A stretch of 64,000 nucleotides of DNA. It comes from Mycolicibacterium fallax. Its GTDB lineage: Bacteria; Actinomycetota; Actinomycetes; Mycobacteriales; Mycobacteriaceae. The notes under the pieces were generated by a model. It was not told where the DNA came from. It did not search any database and saw only the letters and a list, made by a program, of their open reading frames with translations. Positions 63,036 through 64,000 of this stretch are shown here, piece by piece (position 1 is the stretch's first letter; every line of letters starts with the position of its first letter). The position numbers and the translations under genes are program-made. The DNA is taken from contig NZ_AP022603.1 in assembly GCF_010726955.1 (NCBI RefSeq), forward strand, positions 1,488,001-1,552,000, read 5' to 3'.

Positions 63036-63454
63036 TCCCCGCCGTCCTCTGCGGCAGCGTCCGCTGCCCCGCCGCCCTCGGGTTCGGCCGGCACATCCTC
63101 GACGTCGACCGGCACCGTCGGGCAGTCCTTCCACAGCCGGTCCAGGCCGTAGAACTCGCGCTCCTCCTCGTGCTGGATGTGCACGACGATGTCGATGTAG
63201 TCCAGCAGCACCCAGCGGCCCTCCCGGGTGCCCTCCCGCCGGGCGGGCTTGTAGCCGGCCCGACGCATCTTCTCCTCGACCTCGTCGAAGATGGCGTTGA
63301 CCTGCCGGTCGTTGCGGCCGGTGATGACGACGAACAGGTCGGTGATGGCCAGCTGCTCGGAGACGTCGATGACGACGATGTCGGTGCCGAGCTTGCCGGC
63401 CGCCGCGCGGGCGGCGACGGTGGCCATCGCCACGGCCTCGGGGGTGGCGCTCAC
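63032..63454 (-). CDS. rsfS: Ribosomal silencing factor RsfS
   Basis: RsfS binds L14 and blocks subunit joining in slow growth. The 140-aa protein carries the DUF143 core ([33 protein letters not shown]...[37 protein letters not shown]). A Glu/Ala-rich tail ([18 protein letters not shown]) is extra. GTG start overlaps the nadD stop by 4 bases (GTGA). Conserved neighbour of nadD. Confidence 0.96.
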   Translation of the reverse strand: MSATPEAVAMATVAARAAAGKLGTDIVVIDVSEQLAITDLFVVITGRNDRQVNAIFDEVEEKMRRAGYKPARREGTREGRWVLLDYIDIVVHIQHEEEREFYGLDRLWKDCPTVPVDVEDVPAEPEGGGAADAAAEDGGE

Positions 63455-64000
63455 TTGGTCTCCTCTTCGGGGATGGCGGGGTCGGCGCCCCGGGTGCGGT
63501 AGAGCCCGCGTTTGGACACGTACTGCACGACGCCGTCGGGCACCAGGTACCAGATCGGCCGGGAGTCGGCGGCGCGCCGCCGGCAGTCGGTGGACGAGAT
63601 CGCCAGCGCCGGCACCTCGACCAGGGTCAGCGCGTCGGCGGGTAGTTCGGCCATCGCCTCGATGATGTGTTTGCCGCTCAGCTCGAAGCCGGGGCGGCTG
63701 ACCCCGACGAAGCGGGCCATGGTGAACAGCTCTGCCCAGTTCTGCCAGGACAGGATGGCGCCGAGCGCGTCGGCGCCGGTGATGAAGAACAGCTCGGCGT
63801 CGGGGTGCTGGGCCCGCAGGTCGCGCAGGGTGTCCTTGGTGTAGGTCGCCCCGCCGCGGTCGATGTCGGCGCGGCTGACCGAGAACCGCGGGTTCGACGC
63901 GGTCGCGATGACGGTCATCAGGTAGCGGTCCTCGGCGGCGGTGACCCGGCGGCCGTGCTTCTGCCAGGGCTCGCCGGTGGGCACGAAGACCACCTCGTCC
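63451..64000 (-). CDS. nadD: Nicotinate-nucleotide adenylyltransferase NadD, C-terminal part (5' end off the right edge)
   Basis: NadD adenylates nicotinate mononucleotide in NAD synthesis. The visible 182 or so codons cover [41 protein letters not shown] and the [11 protein letters not shown] signature for nucleotide transfer (SSTxxR). The N-terminal HxGH/GGTFDPIH motif lies beyond the window edge. It is the first gene of the nadD-rsfS-gpgP-octT-degV set here. Confidence 0.96.
   Translation of the reverse strand, partial: DEVVFVPTGEPWQKHGRRVTAAEDRYLMTVIATASNPRFSVSRADIDRGGATYTKDTLRDLRAQHPDAELFFITGADALGAILSWQNWAELFTMARFVGVSRPGFELSGKHIIEAMAELPADALTLVEVPALAISSTDCRRRAADSRPIWYLVPDGVVQYVSKRGLYRTRGADPAIPEEETK

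Overview
This window is a very GC-rich actinobacterial chromosome segment. Its gene content and order match the dnaG-to-nadD part of mycobacterial genomes. It carries a mycobactin (mbt) siderophore cluster, the sirA/nirA-cysH-che1 and subI-cysTWA sulfur-assimilation loci, decaprenyl diphosphate synthase, and the glucosylglycerate genes octT and gpgP. Genes use GTG starts often, stop/start overlaps of the ATGA or GTGA type are common, and several genes have a -10 box 6-7 bases before the start codon, as in leaderless mycobacterial transcripts. No PE/PPE genes, insertion sequences, CRISPR arrays, tRNAs or rRNAs were seen. The lack of PE_PGRS genes and the compact layout suggest an environmental or rapid-growing type Mycobacterium (Mycolicibacterium-like). 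The species was not determined.

Layout. 1-18 kb is housekeeping: dnaG (cut at the left edge), a small membrane protein with a likely frameshift, dgt, a TPM-domain secreted/membrane protein, glyS, a zinc-sensing smtB-zur pair, uppS with its downstream partner, recO, amiA2, era, a CorC-type CBS protein, ybeY, phoH, rsmE, dnaJ2 and hrcA. 18-40 kb holds an Rv2375-like gene and then, on the minus strand, one tightly overlapping operon: mbtB - stand-alone thioesterase - mbtC - mbtD - mbtE - mbtF - mbtG - mbtH - AI-2E-type permease. Two tandem IdeR-like iron boxes precede it. mbtA, mbtI and mbtJ, which flank this cluster in M. tuberculosis, are not here; hemW/hemN sits directly upstream.

41-52.5 kb is the sulfur region. 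nirA-cysH-che1 (plus strand) converges on subI-cysT-cysW-cysA (minus strand). Each operon is preceded by a tiny ORF with a run of Cys codons just before its stop and a leaderless-type promoter, which looks like paired cysteine-sensing attenuation. A GH15 trehalase and a cysK-cysE pair follow. 52.5-64 kb holds a heme oxygenase, lepA, a PemK/MazF-like protein, a CBS-pair protein, the wreck of a transglutaminase gene, rpsT, holA, comEC, comEA, degV, octT, gpgP, rsfS and the 3' part of nadD (cut at the right edge).

The most unusual signals are the two poly-Cys leader ORFs, a separated type II thioesterase with Cys in place of the nucleophilic Ser, and two tandem-repeat arrays that each start exactly on a stop codon (cysE and degV).
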